DNA from: Candidatus Poribacteria bacterium
GTDB taxonomy: Bacteria > Poribacteria > WGA-4E > PCPOR2b
Assembly (NCBI GenBank): GCA_022826645.1
Contig: JAJDUM010000037.1
Coordinates: 1-64,000, forward strand
DNA length: 64,000 bases
Reading direction: 5' to 3'
In this document: piece after piece, positions 40,229 to 49,414 of the stretch
Position numbering within the stretch: position 1 is the first letter of the stretch
Layout of the letters: each line of letters starts with the position of its first letter
Translations under genes and position numbers: made by a program
The notes under the pieces: generated by a model
Told to the model about the DNA's origin: nothing
The model's database searches: none
What the model saw: only the letters and a program-made list of their open reading frames with translations

Positions 40229-41881
40229 CTATATAGGCTTAAAATCGCTGCCGGGACCGGATGAACCCCTCTCGCGGTTCGTCATGAACTCAAGCAACAC
40301 CGGAAGCCCTTCCTCTTCGGTCACACGTCGAGCGCGTTGGAATGCTGGGATAATCTCAGCGGGGTGTTCAATCCGCTCCCCACGACCGCCCATCGCCCGT
40401 GCGAGATCCGCGTAATCGCTGCCGAGATTGCTGATCTGATACTCCGCTTCGGCAACGCCCCGCGCTTCACCTGCCATACCACCGTTGTTAAATAGCACAG
40501 TAATAATAGGAATCCTTTCTCGAACAGCGGTTTCAAAGTCCAGCCCAACCATGCCGAACGCTGTATCCCCGGTAACGTAGGTGCAGACCTTTTCTGGCTT
40601 TGCCAGTTTGGCTCCGATGATGAGTCCCAAGCCGGTGCCGAGCGCGTGGGATCTGCCCCAGCCGATAAAGCTGCGCGGTCCAGCGGAGCGATAGAAGCTG
40701 ATCATTCGCTCGCGAGGACTGCCGGCATCATGGGTAACAATCGCATCTTCCGGTGGAATCGCTTGCATCATATCCCAAATAACCCGATACGGGGTGATAG
40801 GGATCTCATCGCTTGCCAGTTTGGGCATCCAATCGCTGAGCCACTCTGCGTTGATGGAGGCAATTCTTGAAGCCACGTCGTCCGTTGACCGAGCCTGATT
40901 CCCAGTAATATCTTTGCAAGCCTCCAACAGTTGGCGCAGGACCAGCTCGGCATCTCCGACAATGGGGTAGTCTACATCGAGGTCTTTCTGAACGTCAACG
41001 GGATCATTTGTCGCGTGGATCATTGTCTTGCCCGGCGGCAGCCGCATCGCCATGACGTGGTCAGTGAAGCTGCAACCTATCCCACATATCAGATCCGCTG
41101 CGTGCAGGAAATGATGAAGCGCCTTCGACATTGAGCCTGTTGCACACCCTAACGCGAGTGGGTGTGACTCTGGGAACGCACTTTTTCCCATCAACGTTGT
41201 CAGGACGGGTGCAGCCAAGAACTCGGAAAGTTCGCGCAGCTTCTCAGTCGCTTCCGCGTACAGAACTCCCTGGCCAGCAAGAATGACCGGACGTTCGGCA
41301 CCACAGAGCGTTTTGGCGGCCGCCTCAATATCCCACGGATCGCCTTGCGACTTGACGGGTTTTACATGGGAAATGTCTCCACTGAAATCACCCACGTCGT
41401 GCATGGCGACGTCCGCAGGGATTTCAACCATCACGGGTCCGGGTCTACCTTGCCGCAACGCCGCCAGAGAACGACGCATTACCCCGCGTAGGCGGTCTGT
41501 AGAAGTTACGACCTCCACCCGCTTGGTGATGGCGGCATAGCTAACCTCCGACCGAAACAGCGGCGAAACCCCTTGGCGATCGACTGGATGTCCGAGGGGC
41601 AATAAAAGTATCGGAACCGAGTCGGAAAACGCGGTGGCTACGCCTGCGAAACTGTTTTCGGTACCCGGACCGTACTGCATAGCGAAGACTCCGGGCGTGG
41701 CTCCGTTTGTCACCCGTGAATACCCATCTGCAATATGAACCCCGACCCGTTCTTGTCGGCAGATAATTGGTCGGATGCCTGCTTGGGCAGCGGCTTCGAT
41801 CATTGATGTTGTGGGAAAACAGCTCAGATATTCGATTCCTTGCGCTTTCAGTGTTTTGGCGATTGCATCTATTGTTTTCAT
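40229..41881 (-). CDS. acetolactate-synthase-like TPP enzyme
   Basis: A 550-residue full-length TPP-dependent enzyme with PYR, central and PP domains. IICRQERVGVHIADGYSRV contains the conserved catalytic Glu. NSFAGVATAFSDSVPILLLPLG and GPVMVEIPADV are typical of the PYR domain. GDTAFGMVGLDFETAVRERIPIITVLFNN is the TPP-Mg motif (GD...NN). It resembles the large subunit of acetolactate synthase but lacks a nearby regulatory subunit, so sugar-acid related enzymes (e.g. glyoxylate carboligase, oxalyl-CoA or benzoylformate decarboxylase-like) are alternatives. It lies 111 bp after an enolase-superfamily gene on the same strand, suggesting it uses a keto acid from that pathway. Confidence 0.85.
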   Translation of the reverse strand: MKTIDAIAKTLKAQGIEYLSCFPTTSMIEAAAQAGIRPIICRQERVGVHIADGYSRVTNGATPGVFAMQYGPGTENSFAGVATAFSDSVPILLLPLGHPVDRQGVSPLFRSEVSYAAITKRVEVVTSTDRLRGVMRRSLAALRQGRPGPVMVEIPADVAMHDVGDFSGDISHVKPVKSQGDPWDIEAAAKTLCGAERPVILAGQGVLYAEATEKLRELSEFLAAPVLTTLMGKSAFPESHPLALGCATGSMSKALHHFLHAADLICGIGCSFTDHVMAMRLPPGKTMIHATNDPVDVQKDLDVDYPIVGDAELVLRQLLEACKDITGNQARSTDDVASRIASINAEWLSDWMPKLASDEIPITPYRVIWDMMQAIPPEDAIVTHDAGSPRERMISFYRSAGPRSFIGWGRSHALGTGLGLIIGAKLAKPEKVCTYVTGDTAFGMVGLDFETAVRERIPIITVLFNNGGMAGEARGVAEAEYQISNLGSDYADLARAMGGRGERIEHPAEIIPAFQRARRVTEEEGLPVLLEFMTNRERGSSGPGSDFKPI

Positions 41882-41992
41882 GCGAACCCCTTTTATTGGA
41901 CGGTGGTATTCGTCGTTTATGCCTCTACGGATCCCGTCTCATCGTTACATAATTCCGCGGTACCGTCAAGGAGAAAAGCGTTTGAACCTGCC

Positions 41993-43177
41993 CTAACCGC
42001 GTTGGAGGCTCCACGGCTTCGCCATGATTTGCTCCATACCCTCGTCATCCAACGTGATCCCCAACCCCGGACCGTCTGGAACCGGCACACAGCCTTCGTC
42101 ATCAAGAACAAACGGTTCTTTGAAGTATCCTTTGCCGATTAAGGTACGGGAACCGTCGCGCGTGTCGTTCACTTCGTTGTGTTCTTGCACCAAGAAGTTA
42201 GGTGTGCAAGCGTCCAGTTGGATTGAGGCTGCCAAAGCGAGCGGACTCAGGGGACAGTGCAATGCCAGCTTGGCGTAAGCGGCTTCGCCCATAACCGCAA
42301 TTTTACGACATTCTGTGATGCCACCTGCGTGGCAGATATCGGGCTGCAACACAGACAACAGACCGCGGGACAGCGCGTCAAAGAAGATCCATTTGCCCAT
42401 CCAACGCTCACCGGCCGCGATTGGGGCGTTGGTGTGTTCGACGATCTGGGCGAGCACGTCCACCCGCTCAACAGGCATCGGTTCTTCGATAAACAGTGGT
42501 CGATGTGGCTCAAGCACTTCGATGAGTTGTTTGGCGATTGCTGGGTGCGGGTTATGGATGTCTACCGCTACATCAGCATCTGGTCCCGCCCCTTCGCATA
42601 CGGCGGCGAATTTTTCCCCAAACTGTTCCACCTGTGAAGTGATTGGTAGCCCATCTCCCGGACCGAAGTGGACTTTCAGGCATCGGAACCCCCACTCTTC
42701 GGTCAGCACCCGCGCTGCTTCCCTATAAGCCTCCGGTGAGTCGGGTATCAGTGACGTTTGCGGCGGTGTTCCGGCGCGGTAGGGGTCTCCGGGGTCCACG
42801 CACCAAGGCAACCCTCCTCCGGTTGCGTGATACATACGAATCCGGTCGTGGCACGTACCACCGAGCATCTTGTGGATAGGCAGTCCCGCGGCTTTGCCCG
42901 CCAGGTCCCACAGCGCGATGTCAATTCCGCTGATCGCACTCATTTTGATAGGTCCGCCCACATAGCCTTCGCCGTACATCAGATGCCAGAGTTCTTCGAC
43001 ACGGCACGGATCCTTTCCAATCAGCAGCGGTTCCAGTCGCTTGACTTCGGCGATGACGGTTTCTGAATGATTCTCAAGGTGGGGTTCGCCCAGCCCGGTC
43101 AGTTCGGTATCGGTATGAATCCGCAGCCAAACCCAACTCGGTGGCACTCGTAGAATTTCAAATTCAGTGATTTTCAT
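41993..43177 (-). CDS. enolase-superfamily sugar-acid dehydratase (galactonate dehydratase-like) 2
   Basis: A 394-residue mandelate racemase-group enzyme close in pattern to D-galactonate dehydratase. CLKVHFGPGD is the K-x-H strand. VAVDIHNPHP, LFIEEPMPV and IAAGERW give the three metal acids, and the catalytic His/Pro block is LALHCPLSPLALAASIQLDAC, as in DgoD. VPDGPGLGITLD is the typical C-terminus. It is divergent from the methyltransferase gene and precedes the TPP enzyme. It likely dehydrates an aldonate to a 2-keto-3-deoxy acid. Confidence 0.9.
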   Translation of the reverse strand: MKITEFEILRVPPSWVWLRIHTDTELTGLGEPHLENHSETVIAEVKRLEPLLIGKDPCRVEELWHLMYGEGYVGGPIKMSAISGIDIALWDLAGKAAGLPIHKMLGGTCHDRIRMYHATGGGLPWCVDPGDPYRAGTPPQTSLIPDSPEAYREAARVLTEEWGFRCLKVHFGPGDGLPITSQVEQFGEKFAAVCEGAGPDADVAVDIHNPHPAIAKQLIEVLEPHRPLFIEEPMPVERVDVLAQIVEHTNAPIAAGERWMGKWIFFDALSRGLLSVLQPDICHAGGITECRKIAVMGEAAYAKLALHCPLSPLALAASIQLDACTPNFLVQEHNEVNDTRDGSRTLIGKGYFKEPFVLDDEGCVPVPDGPGLGITLDDEGMEQIMAKPWSLQRG

Positions 43178-43311
43178 GGCTCTCCTTCACGCTGTAAATA
43201 CCTTTGACAAATATAGGCTAACACGTTACCATATGACCCAAATTAGCTAATAGAAAATTACAAGCAAAAAGAAATAAACGCTACAGAAGTCCAAAACAGT
43301 TAAGGTGCACT

Positions 43312-44253
43312 ATGAGCCCTAAAGATCTATCCCGATATGCCTTTGAATATGGACACCATTTCTTTAAGCAGTCTCTGATTATTCACGCAGACTGTTTTGA
43401 GTGGATGGAACATCTCCCCGAAGAGAGTTTGCACGCCATCGTAACAGATCCGCCGTATGGGGTAAAAGAATATGATTTCGACCAACTTGAAAAACGGATG
43501 CATGGAAACGGCGGTATTTGGCGTATTCCGCCCGCTTTCGATGGACACCAACGTTCGCCTTTGCCTCGATTTACTGCCTTGAACCACGCAGAACGCGGTC
43601 GTATGCAGGACTACTTTTCTCAATGGGCTAAACTCGCTTTAAGGATATTACGCCCCGGGGGGCATGTCTTTCTGGCTTCAAATACCTTTCTCTCTCAAAT
43701 TGTCTTTACGTCTATTATCGACGCCGGCTTTGAATTTCGCAGTCAGATTGTCCGGTTAGTTAAAACATTACGAGGTGGTGACAGACCGAAGAACGCAGAG
43801 AAGGAATTTCCTGACGTTTGTACGCTGCCGAGGGGCTGCTATGAGCCGTGGGGTATTTTTCGCAAACCCATTCCAAGTGGAATGAGAGTCAGTGATTGTC
43901 TGAAAGTATTCCAAACGGGTGGGCTGCGCCGCAAACCAAATGGGAATCCTCCTGAAGATGTCATCGAAAGTGAACGCACTCCACAAAACGAACGGAATAT
44001 TGCCAATCATCCAAGCCTGAAACCCCAGTCTTTCCTCCGTCAAATCGTTTATGCCTCTCTGCCGCTTGGTGAAGGTATTATCGTAGATCCATTTATGGGC
44101 TCGGGTTCCACAGTTGCAGCTGCTGAAGCAGTTGGTTACTCCTGTATTGGTCTTGAACGTTACGAAGAGTATTACACGATGAGCCAGCAAGCAATCCCCA
44201 AACTATCTCAATTATCAACAAAAGACACCCAATTAAGCCTATCAGTTGCTTGA
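43312..44253 (+). CDS. beta-class site-specific DNA methyltransferase
   Basis: A 313-residue amino-methyltransferase (N6-adenine or N4-cytosine). Motif order is beta-class: the catalytic DPPYGV (motif IV, about residue 48) comes early and the AdoMet-binding DPFMGSGSTVAAAEAVGY (motif I) late. LRPGGHVFLASN is motif V/VI and HPSLKPQSFLRQIV motif X. It probably modifies duplex DNA as part of restriction protection or as an orphan regulator. It is tail-to-tail with the split restriction-modification gene (35 bp between stops) and may protect the same or a different site. It sits between metabolic genes, so recent insertion is likely. Confidence 0.92.
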   Translation: MSPKDLSRYAFEYGHHFFKQSLIIHADCFEWMEHLPEESLHAIVTDPPYGVKEYDFDQLEKRMHGNGGIWRIPPAFDGHQRSPLPRFTALNHAERGRMQDYFSQWAKLALRILRPGGHVFLASNTFLSQIVFTSIIDAGFEFRSQIVRLVKTLRGGDRPKNAEKEFPDVCTLPRGCYEPWGIFRKPIPSGMRVSDCLKVFQTGGLRRKPNGNPPEDVIESERTPQNERNIANHPSLKPQSFLRQIVYASLPLGEGIIVDPFMGSGSTVAAAEAVGYSCIGLERYEEYYTMSQQAIPKLSQLSTKDTQLSLSVA

Positions 44254-44287
44254 ATTTTTGTATACCGCTTGAAAATTTGGTAAATCT

Positions 44288-45578
44288 TCAAACTTCTAAG
44301 GCAGGCAAACCTTCCACAATCTCCACCGTCTCCAAACTAACCGTAATCACCTTTCCGATAAGTTTGACGATGTACCGCGGATTGTCCGCTCGGTTCGGGT
44401 CATTGACGATGCCGCTGCGTTTGTCCGTCTTGACCCGATACTGATCAATCACCCATTCCAACGTAGACCGATTCCCAAGCCGATAGTCAAACGCCTTCGC
44501 CGGTATCCCCTCCAGTGTCAGGAAATCGTTGTAGGTCAGCTGCGTTTTGTCTTTGGACAACTTCATCTTCTCCACGCGCCAATCGATCGGCACTTCACGG
44601 TTTTCGATGAATGTGAGTTGATATTCGGGCACCGTCTCATAGCCGATGTGGATTTCCCCTAATTGTTGACCCGCTTTGGCAAACCCCCAGAAGTCCGGCG
44701 TGTATGGTAGGCGCGGCAGATCCCGCTTGAGGTTCGCCTGATACCGTTCCCGATAATCGGGGTGATGCAGGAGACCGTAGATGTAATGGAAGATGTCCCA
44801 CTTGGTGATTGCCTCATCTCGATAATGGGCACGGAATTGTTCCAACGCCCAATCGGTGATGTTCTCCCGACGGTTTCTCCCACTCTCGTCGTAGGTGTAG
44901 AAGGGAAAACATTGTGAACCATCAATGGATGTTATTGTTAGATTGGGAATTATGTCTGTGCAAAAACACCAATAATCAGAACGTCCCCCAATGCTTGGAA
45001 CAACAATTACCCGATTTTCCGCCTCAGTTTCAAGTGTAGGGAAAATGGAGGGGAAAACATAAACCTCCTCGTTCATTACACGATCAAAGAACAGGTTGGA
45101 TTTTGTGAAGGGACGATAAAGGGAATTTCTCGCCTTGCCTTCATTGTATTCGGCAATTTTGCCTCGCTGCAAGTCTAATTTTAAGTCACGACTCCACTTG
45201 ATTTTTGCATCGTCAGAAATCACAAAATCGTCGACGTTTGCATCCTGATTTTCTCGACGTTTCCACCTATCAACCTCTGCATTATAAGTTCCAATCAACC
45301 GATTCATGTTTTCAGTTAGTTCGTTTCGGTTAAAGCTGTACGCCCACGCATCACGGTTTGTTCTGACACCGAGGCTATAAATTCTAAAAATCGCATCTGT
45401 CGCTTCACTCTTTGCCGCCTTCGCTTCCTTAGTTCCCATTGGGATAAAGGTCTCAAATTCGGCGCGGAGTCCCTCTGTCAGCCATGTGTATCGCCGGTCA
45501 GGTGTTATTGACTTCCATTCGATGTTTCGATAATGTCCCTTTGAATCAAGATAGCGATATTTGTCCTCCTTCCGCCAA
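44288..45578 (-). pseudogene. C-terminal part of a frameshifted single-chain restriction-modification enzyme
   Basis: This frame continues the protein of 45580-47361 after a one-base loss. Reading upstream of the track ORF (which begins at an internal Met, 45439), the frame gives FWRKEDKYRYLDSKGHYRNI, which completes the FYARVDEF segment of the N-terminal half. It carries the target-recognition/C-terminal specificity region, with AYSFNRNELTENMNR, SLYRPFTKSNLFFDRVMNEEVY, TDWALEQF and DIFHYIYGLLHHPDYRERY, typical of type ISP/IIG enzymes. Together the halves would make about 1020 residues. It may be a pseudogene, a phase-variable locus or an assembly/sequencing error. Confidence 0.85.
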
Positions 45579-47361
45579 ACTCATCAACGCGGGCATAGAA
45601 GATTTCGGCTTGGGAATTTGTCTTGCCGCGCTGTTTGACGAAGAAATTGATGCTCACACCGACCTGAATCCCGAAGACGTTGTGTGTCGTGCCTGAGAGT
45701 TTTGGATTCTTGCGGACATTCCCACTCAGATTCAGAATATAAATCACGTCGAAATCATCTGCAAGGTGCTTTCGCATCCCATCAAACGACACATTATCAA
45801 GGAAACTGTTGTTTGTCACAAAGGCGACAACTCCTTCCTCCCCAATCCGGTCCGATGCCCACCGAATCGCTTTCACATACGGATCCGCCAATGCGTTTTT
45901 ATTACTCGCCGTGGAGTCCTTCGCGTATGTCTCCGCAACCCCCGCATCCATCGTTTGATATTTCCGATTCTTGTTGTTGTCATTTTCGTTGAGCTGACCG
46001 ACGTTATAGGGCGGATTGCCGATGACCACAAACATCGGGGTTTCCTTCTGCTCCTCAACGCGGCGGGTATTGTCAGGCGCGAACAGTGGCAGCTGTCGGT
46101 CTTCCGCAAGATCAAACGTATCGACGAGACAGATCCCCTCAAACGGTTGATAGTCCCCCGTCGCCTCGTAAAACTCATGTTCAATGTTCATCGACGCGAT
46201 GTAGTACGGCAGCAGCATCACCTCGTTGCAGTGGAGTTCCGAACGGTACTTATCCTCAAGTGCGGTTGGGCGGATCTCGCGCATCGTCCGCACGATGAAA
46301 TTGCCGGTCCCTACAAACGGGTCAATGATGTGAACACCAGAATCGGAAAGTGAGCGATCGAATTCGGCCCGTAAAATCTCCTCAACGCTTCTCACCATAA
46401 AATCGACAATCGGCTGCGGCGTGTAGACTATCCCGTGCGTATCGGCGACCTCCACCGAAAAACCCTGAAAAAACTGCTCGTAAACGGTGTTGAGGAACCC
46501 CTGTTTTTGGGAGAAGTCGTCCATAGTCGCAGCGGTGCGTTCAATCGCTACATAGAAAGGATCAAGACTTTTAAGAAACTCATCGCGATTGAAGGCGTGA
46601 GACATCAGTGCAGTGATGACGGTTTCAATTTCACGGGCGATGATATTGCGATGAACAAAGTCGGGGTTGCTAAACACGGTTCGGAAAATTCGCTCAGTCA
46701 ATAGGTGTTGAATCAACATCTCCTCAACGGCGGCTTCGGAGAGATTCGGGTTAATTGATTGACGACATTTCTCATGGAAGGCGGTAAAGGCAGCGGTGAA
46801 CTCCCGGTTCGCTCCTCGTTCCTTTTCGATCAGCCCTGCCAAGCCGTTCCCAAGCGCGGGCACCCTTTCCCTGAATTGTGCAACCGCCTCCTCCCATTCG
46901 GTGTATTCCTGGGGCCTATAAGAAAAGAAGGTTTCGAGGGTCTGTATCAACTGTGTCGGGTCAGTCAGGTCGACATCAAGTGTCTGCTGATTATTCTGCC
47001 AAAGGATGGCGCGGTGTGGGGTTTGGAAGAGAATGTTGTCGCGGGGGTAACCTCTTTCAAACTTGCGGAGTACCTCGGAGGGTAGGTCGTCGTGGATGTC
47101 CTTCGCCTCCCAGTAGCCGTGTGGGAGTTGGAAGGTGTCGATCAACGTCCCGTCAACAACAATCCGCTTTTTTCGACGGCCGGTCATTGCATGTTCAGGG
47201 ATGAGCGTCCAGTCAAACCGTCGTGCACAGCCTTGGAGGAGGGATTGGAATGCCGAGCGCACGGCCCCCTCATGCGTTTTGCCGAGTCGATCAAACCGAT
47301 TCAACTCGTCGTAGTAGTTCTTAATAATTTTGTGGTTTGATTTGAGGTTGAGGGTTGCCAT
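45505..47361 (-). pseudogene. N-terminal part of a frameshifted single-chain restriction-modification enzyme
   Basis: 618 residues as read, of which about 593 belong to the original frame. The N-terminus has an Mrr-like nuclease domain (VVDGTLIDTF...GYWEAKD, a D...ExK pattern). A helical linker leads to a gamma-class N6-adenine methyltransferase with motif I IIDPFVGTGNFIVR and motif IV VIGNPPYNV. No helicase (DEAD/SF2) block is seen, unlike LlaGI-type ISP enzymes, so a type IIG-like architecture is more apt. After FYARVDEF the frame shifts at an AAA run (plus-strand 45577-45579; TTT in the gene), giving GGRRTNIAIL and an early stop. Cleavage would need the missing specificity part. Confidence 0.85.
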
Positions 47362-47389
47362 GCGAAACGTCTACCTACGCTAGGGCCTT

Positions 47390-48505
47390 TTAGTGGGCTA
47401 CAGAACCATCGGCATGGAAACTGCCGGTAATTTGTCTCGATTGGTAAGGGAATTTCGCCAGCTTTTCCTCGTTGAGATCCAATCCGATGCCCGGTCTATC
47501 CGGTACGATTACATACCCGCCATCACGTTCAAGAGGGTGATCAACAATTTCGTTGAAGGCGTCAGCACCGGTGTGGCACTCATGCGTGAAGAAGTTGGGG
47601 ATGGCTGCATCGAGTTGCACGAATGCGGCAAGGTTGACCGGACTGCCCATCAGGTGTGGGAAAATGCCTACAAAGGAGGCTTCGGCGAGTGCCGCGATTT
47701 TTTTACAGTGCGTGATACCGCCCGCCAATGAAACATCGGGACGGATGAGGCTAACTGTCTTTTTGTCGATAAGCTCTTTGAACTGCTGAATGTTGTAAAA
47801 ACGTTCACCGGTCGCTATGGGAATGTGGACGTGCTGTGCAACGTATTCCAACGCTTCGATGCTCTGCGGTGCGATGGGGTCCTCATAGTATAGGATACGG
47901 AAAGGGGCAAGCTCACCGGCGAGGATGATTGCCTCATCCGGTGTTAGGTTTCGATGGATCTCAAGCCCTATATCAATACCGGCCCCGACCGCTTCCCGAA
48001 TAGTTCGGACAATCTCCACGGCGGTTGAAATCGCTTGGGTTGAAGTGCCTTTCTCCCAATTCGAGAAAAATGGAGTTGTTCGGAGCGAGATGTACCCCGC
48101 CTCGACGTTTTGGATTGCGCTCTCTGCCCGTTCAGCCAATGTGTCCCCGCCAACATTATTAAAGACTTTGACTTTGTCCCGACACTTACCGCCGATCAAC
48201 TGATACACCGGCAGGTTGACTGACTTCCCTAAAATGTCCCATAGCGCGACATCAATGGCACTCATTGCGGCGCTGATGGCAGCCCCCATGAAGTGAGAAT
48301 TTCTCGATACCACCTGAAAGTGATGCTCGATATGGGCGGGATCTTTGCCAACATAGTATTCGCTTAGTTCAAGTATGGTTTGATACACTGTTTTGTGATG
48401 CGCCCATAATCCGGCTTCACCGGTGCCGACAATCCCCTTGTCGGTATAGACCCGAACCAGAAGGAACCCATCAACCAGAAACGGCGTCACTTTCTCAATT
48501 TTCAT
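47390..48505 (-). CDS. enolase-superfamily sugar-acid dehydratase 3
   Basis: A 371-residue mandelate racemase-group enzyme. MKIEKVTPFLVDGFLLVRVYTDKGIVGTGEA is the capping domain. Metal ligands are in IGLEIHRN, LYYEDPIAP and ATGERFYN, and the catalytic block FPHLMGSPVNLAAFVQLDAA is like galactonate dehydratases. The usual K-x-K strand is SLRTTPF here, with Arg in place of the first Lys, so the base chemistry may differ and racemase activity is unlikely. It is 28 bp upstream of the restriction-modification gene start on the same strand and 20 bp after an HpcH/HpaI aldolase, a natural dehydratase-aldolase pair. Confidence 0.88.
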   Translation of the reverse strand: MKIEKVTPFLVDGFLLVRVYTDKGIVGTGEAGLWAHHKTVYQTILELSEYYVGKDPAHIEHHFQVVSRNSHFMGAAISAAMSAIDVALWDILGKSVNLPVYQLIGGKCRDKVKVFNNVGGDTLAERAESAIQNVEAGYISLRTTPFFSNWEKGTSTQAISTAVEIVRTIREAVGAGIDIGLEIHRNLTPDEAIILAGELAPFRILYYEDPIAPQSIEALEYVAQHVHIPIATGERFYNIQQFKELIDKKTVSLIRPDVSLAGGITHCKKIAALAEASFVGIFPHLMGSPVNLAAFVQLDAAIPNFFTHECHTGADAFNEIVDHPLERDGGYVIVPDRPGIGLDLNEEKLAKFPYQSRQITGSFHADGSVAH

Positions 48506-48525
48506 TTTGCAACTCTCCTCCCAGT

Positions 48526-49335
48526 TTAGCTTTTCGCTGTCTTTACGATTTCATTGGTGGCATTCCTGGCATGGCTATAGCCGTTGATAAGGGCGGTGAC
48601 ATCGTGGCAGCAGTTTAACCAGCGAACCCCTTTCTCGACGACAACGCGCATTGATTCGCCCGGATCAACAGCTGTGCCCATTGCGATCCCGTGAGTGCGA
48701 CATGCCTCACCGACTCTGTGGAAGGCTTCAAGCACGACCTTCTGCGTAATCGGGTGTCCCGGTTCGCGTTCCACGCCGTAGCTGTGTGCGAGATCACCGG
48801 GTCCAACAAACAGCAGATCAATCCCCTCAACTGCGGCGATGGCTTCAACATCGTCCACACCCTCTTTATCTTCGATCATCACACCGAGCAGCGTGTTTTC
48901 GTTGGCTTGGTCCAAGAACTCGTTGCGTTCCAATGTACCGAATTGGGAATCCCTGCCGCCACCCATACCGCGCAGACCGAGGGGTCGGAATTTTGCCATG
49001 CGGACCAACTGGCGCGCTTCATCTGCACTTCTGCAATGGGGCCAAACCAAACCACCGGCTCCCAATTCCAACGTTTTCATGACCTGATTGTAGGGACCGT
49101 GGGGGATACGAACAACGACATCGAGATCAACCGTTCGCGCAGCCAAAATCATATTGGAGAGTCCATCTAAATTGAGATGGCTATGCTCCATATCTATCCA
49201 TACGCAGCTGTATCCCGCCAGCGCCAGCACCTCTACGACGATCGGGTGGGAAACCCGATTAATCTCTGGAACGGCGATAGTTTCACCCCTGAGAAGCGCA
49301 GCTTTTGTATGATTAACCTTGTATTGATTTATCAT
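48526..49335 (-). CDS. HpcH/HpaI family aldolase/citrate lyase 2
   Basis: A 269-residue metal-dependent pyruvate aldolase, paralogous to the one at 34949-35710. Landmarks are YSCVWIDMEHSHLN, VVVRIPHGPYNQVMKTLELGAGGLVWPHC, VMIEDKEGVDDVEAI (metal Glu) and LFVGPGDLAHSYG (metal Asp). It is 20 bp upstream of enolase-superfamily gene 3 on the same strand. The pair could dehydrate an aldonate and then cleave the 2-keto-3-deoxy product to pyruvate plus an aldehyde. Confidence 0.9.
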   Translation of the reverse strand: MINQYKVNHTKAALLRGETIAVPEINRVSHPIVVEVLALAGYSCVWIDMEHSHLNLDGLSNMILAARTVDLDVVVRIPHGPYNQVMKTLELGAGGLVWPHCRSADEARQLVRMAKFRPLGLRGMGGGRDSQFGTLERNEFLDQANENTLLGVMIEDKEGVDDVEAIAAVEGIDLLFVGPGDLAHSYGVEREPGHPITQKVVLEAFHRVGEACRTHGIAMGTAVDPGESMRVVVEKGVRWLNCCHDVTALINGYSHARNATNEIVKTAKS

Positions 49336-49414
49336 CTGAATTACCTATTCTTGACGGTTGCATATCATTAAAATAGTAGTTGGGGAGCGGTCCAGAAATG
49401 AACCGGAATCCAAT

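Noticed and set aside
45766-46353. 195-residue plus-strand ORF
   Set aside because: Antisense to the methyltransferase region of the R-M gene, whose motifs are clear on the minus strand.
44288-47361. Programmed frameshift in the R-M gene
   Set aside because: The slippery site would be a plain TTT with no heptamer or clear downstream structure, so mutation or sequencing error is more likely.
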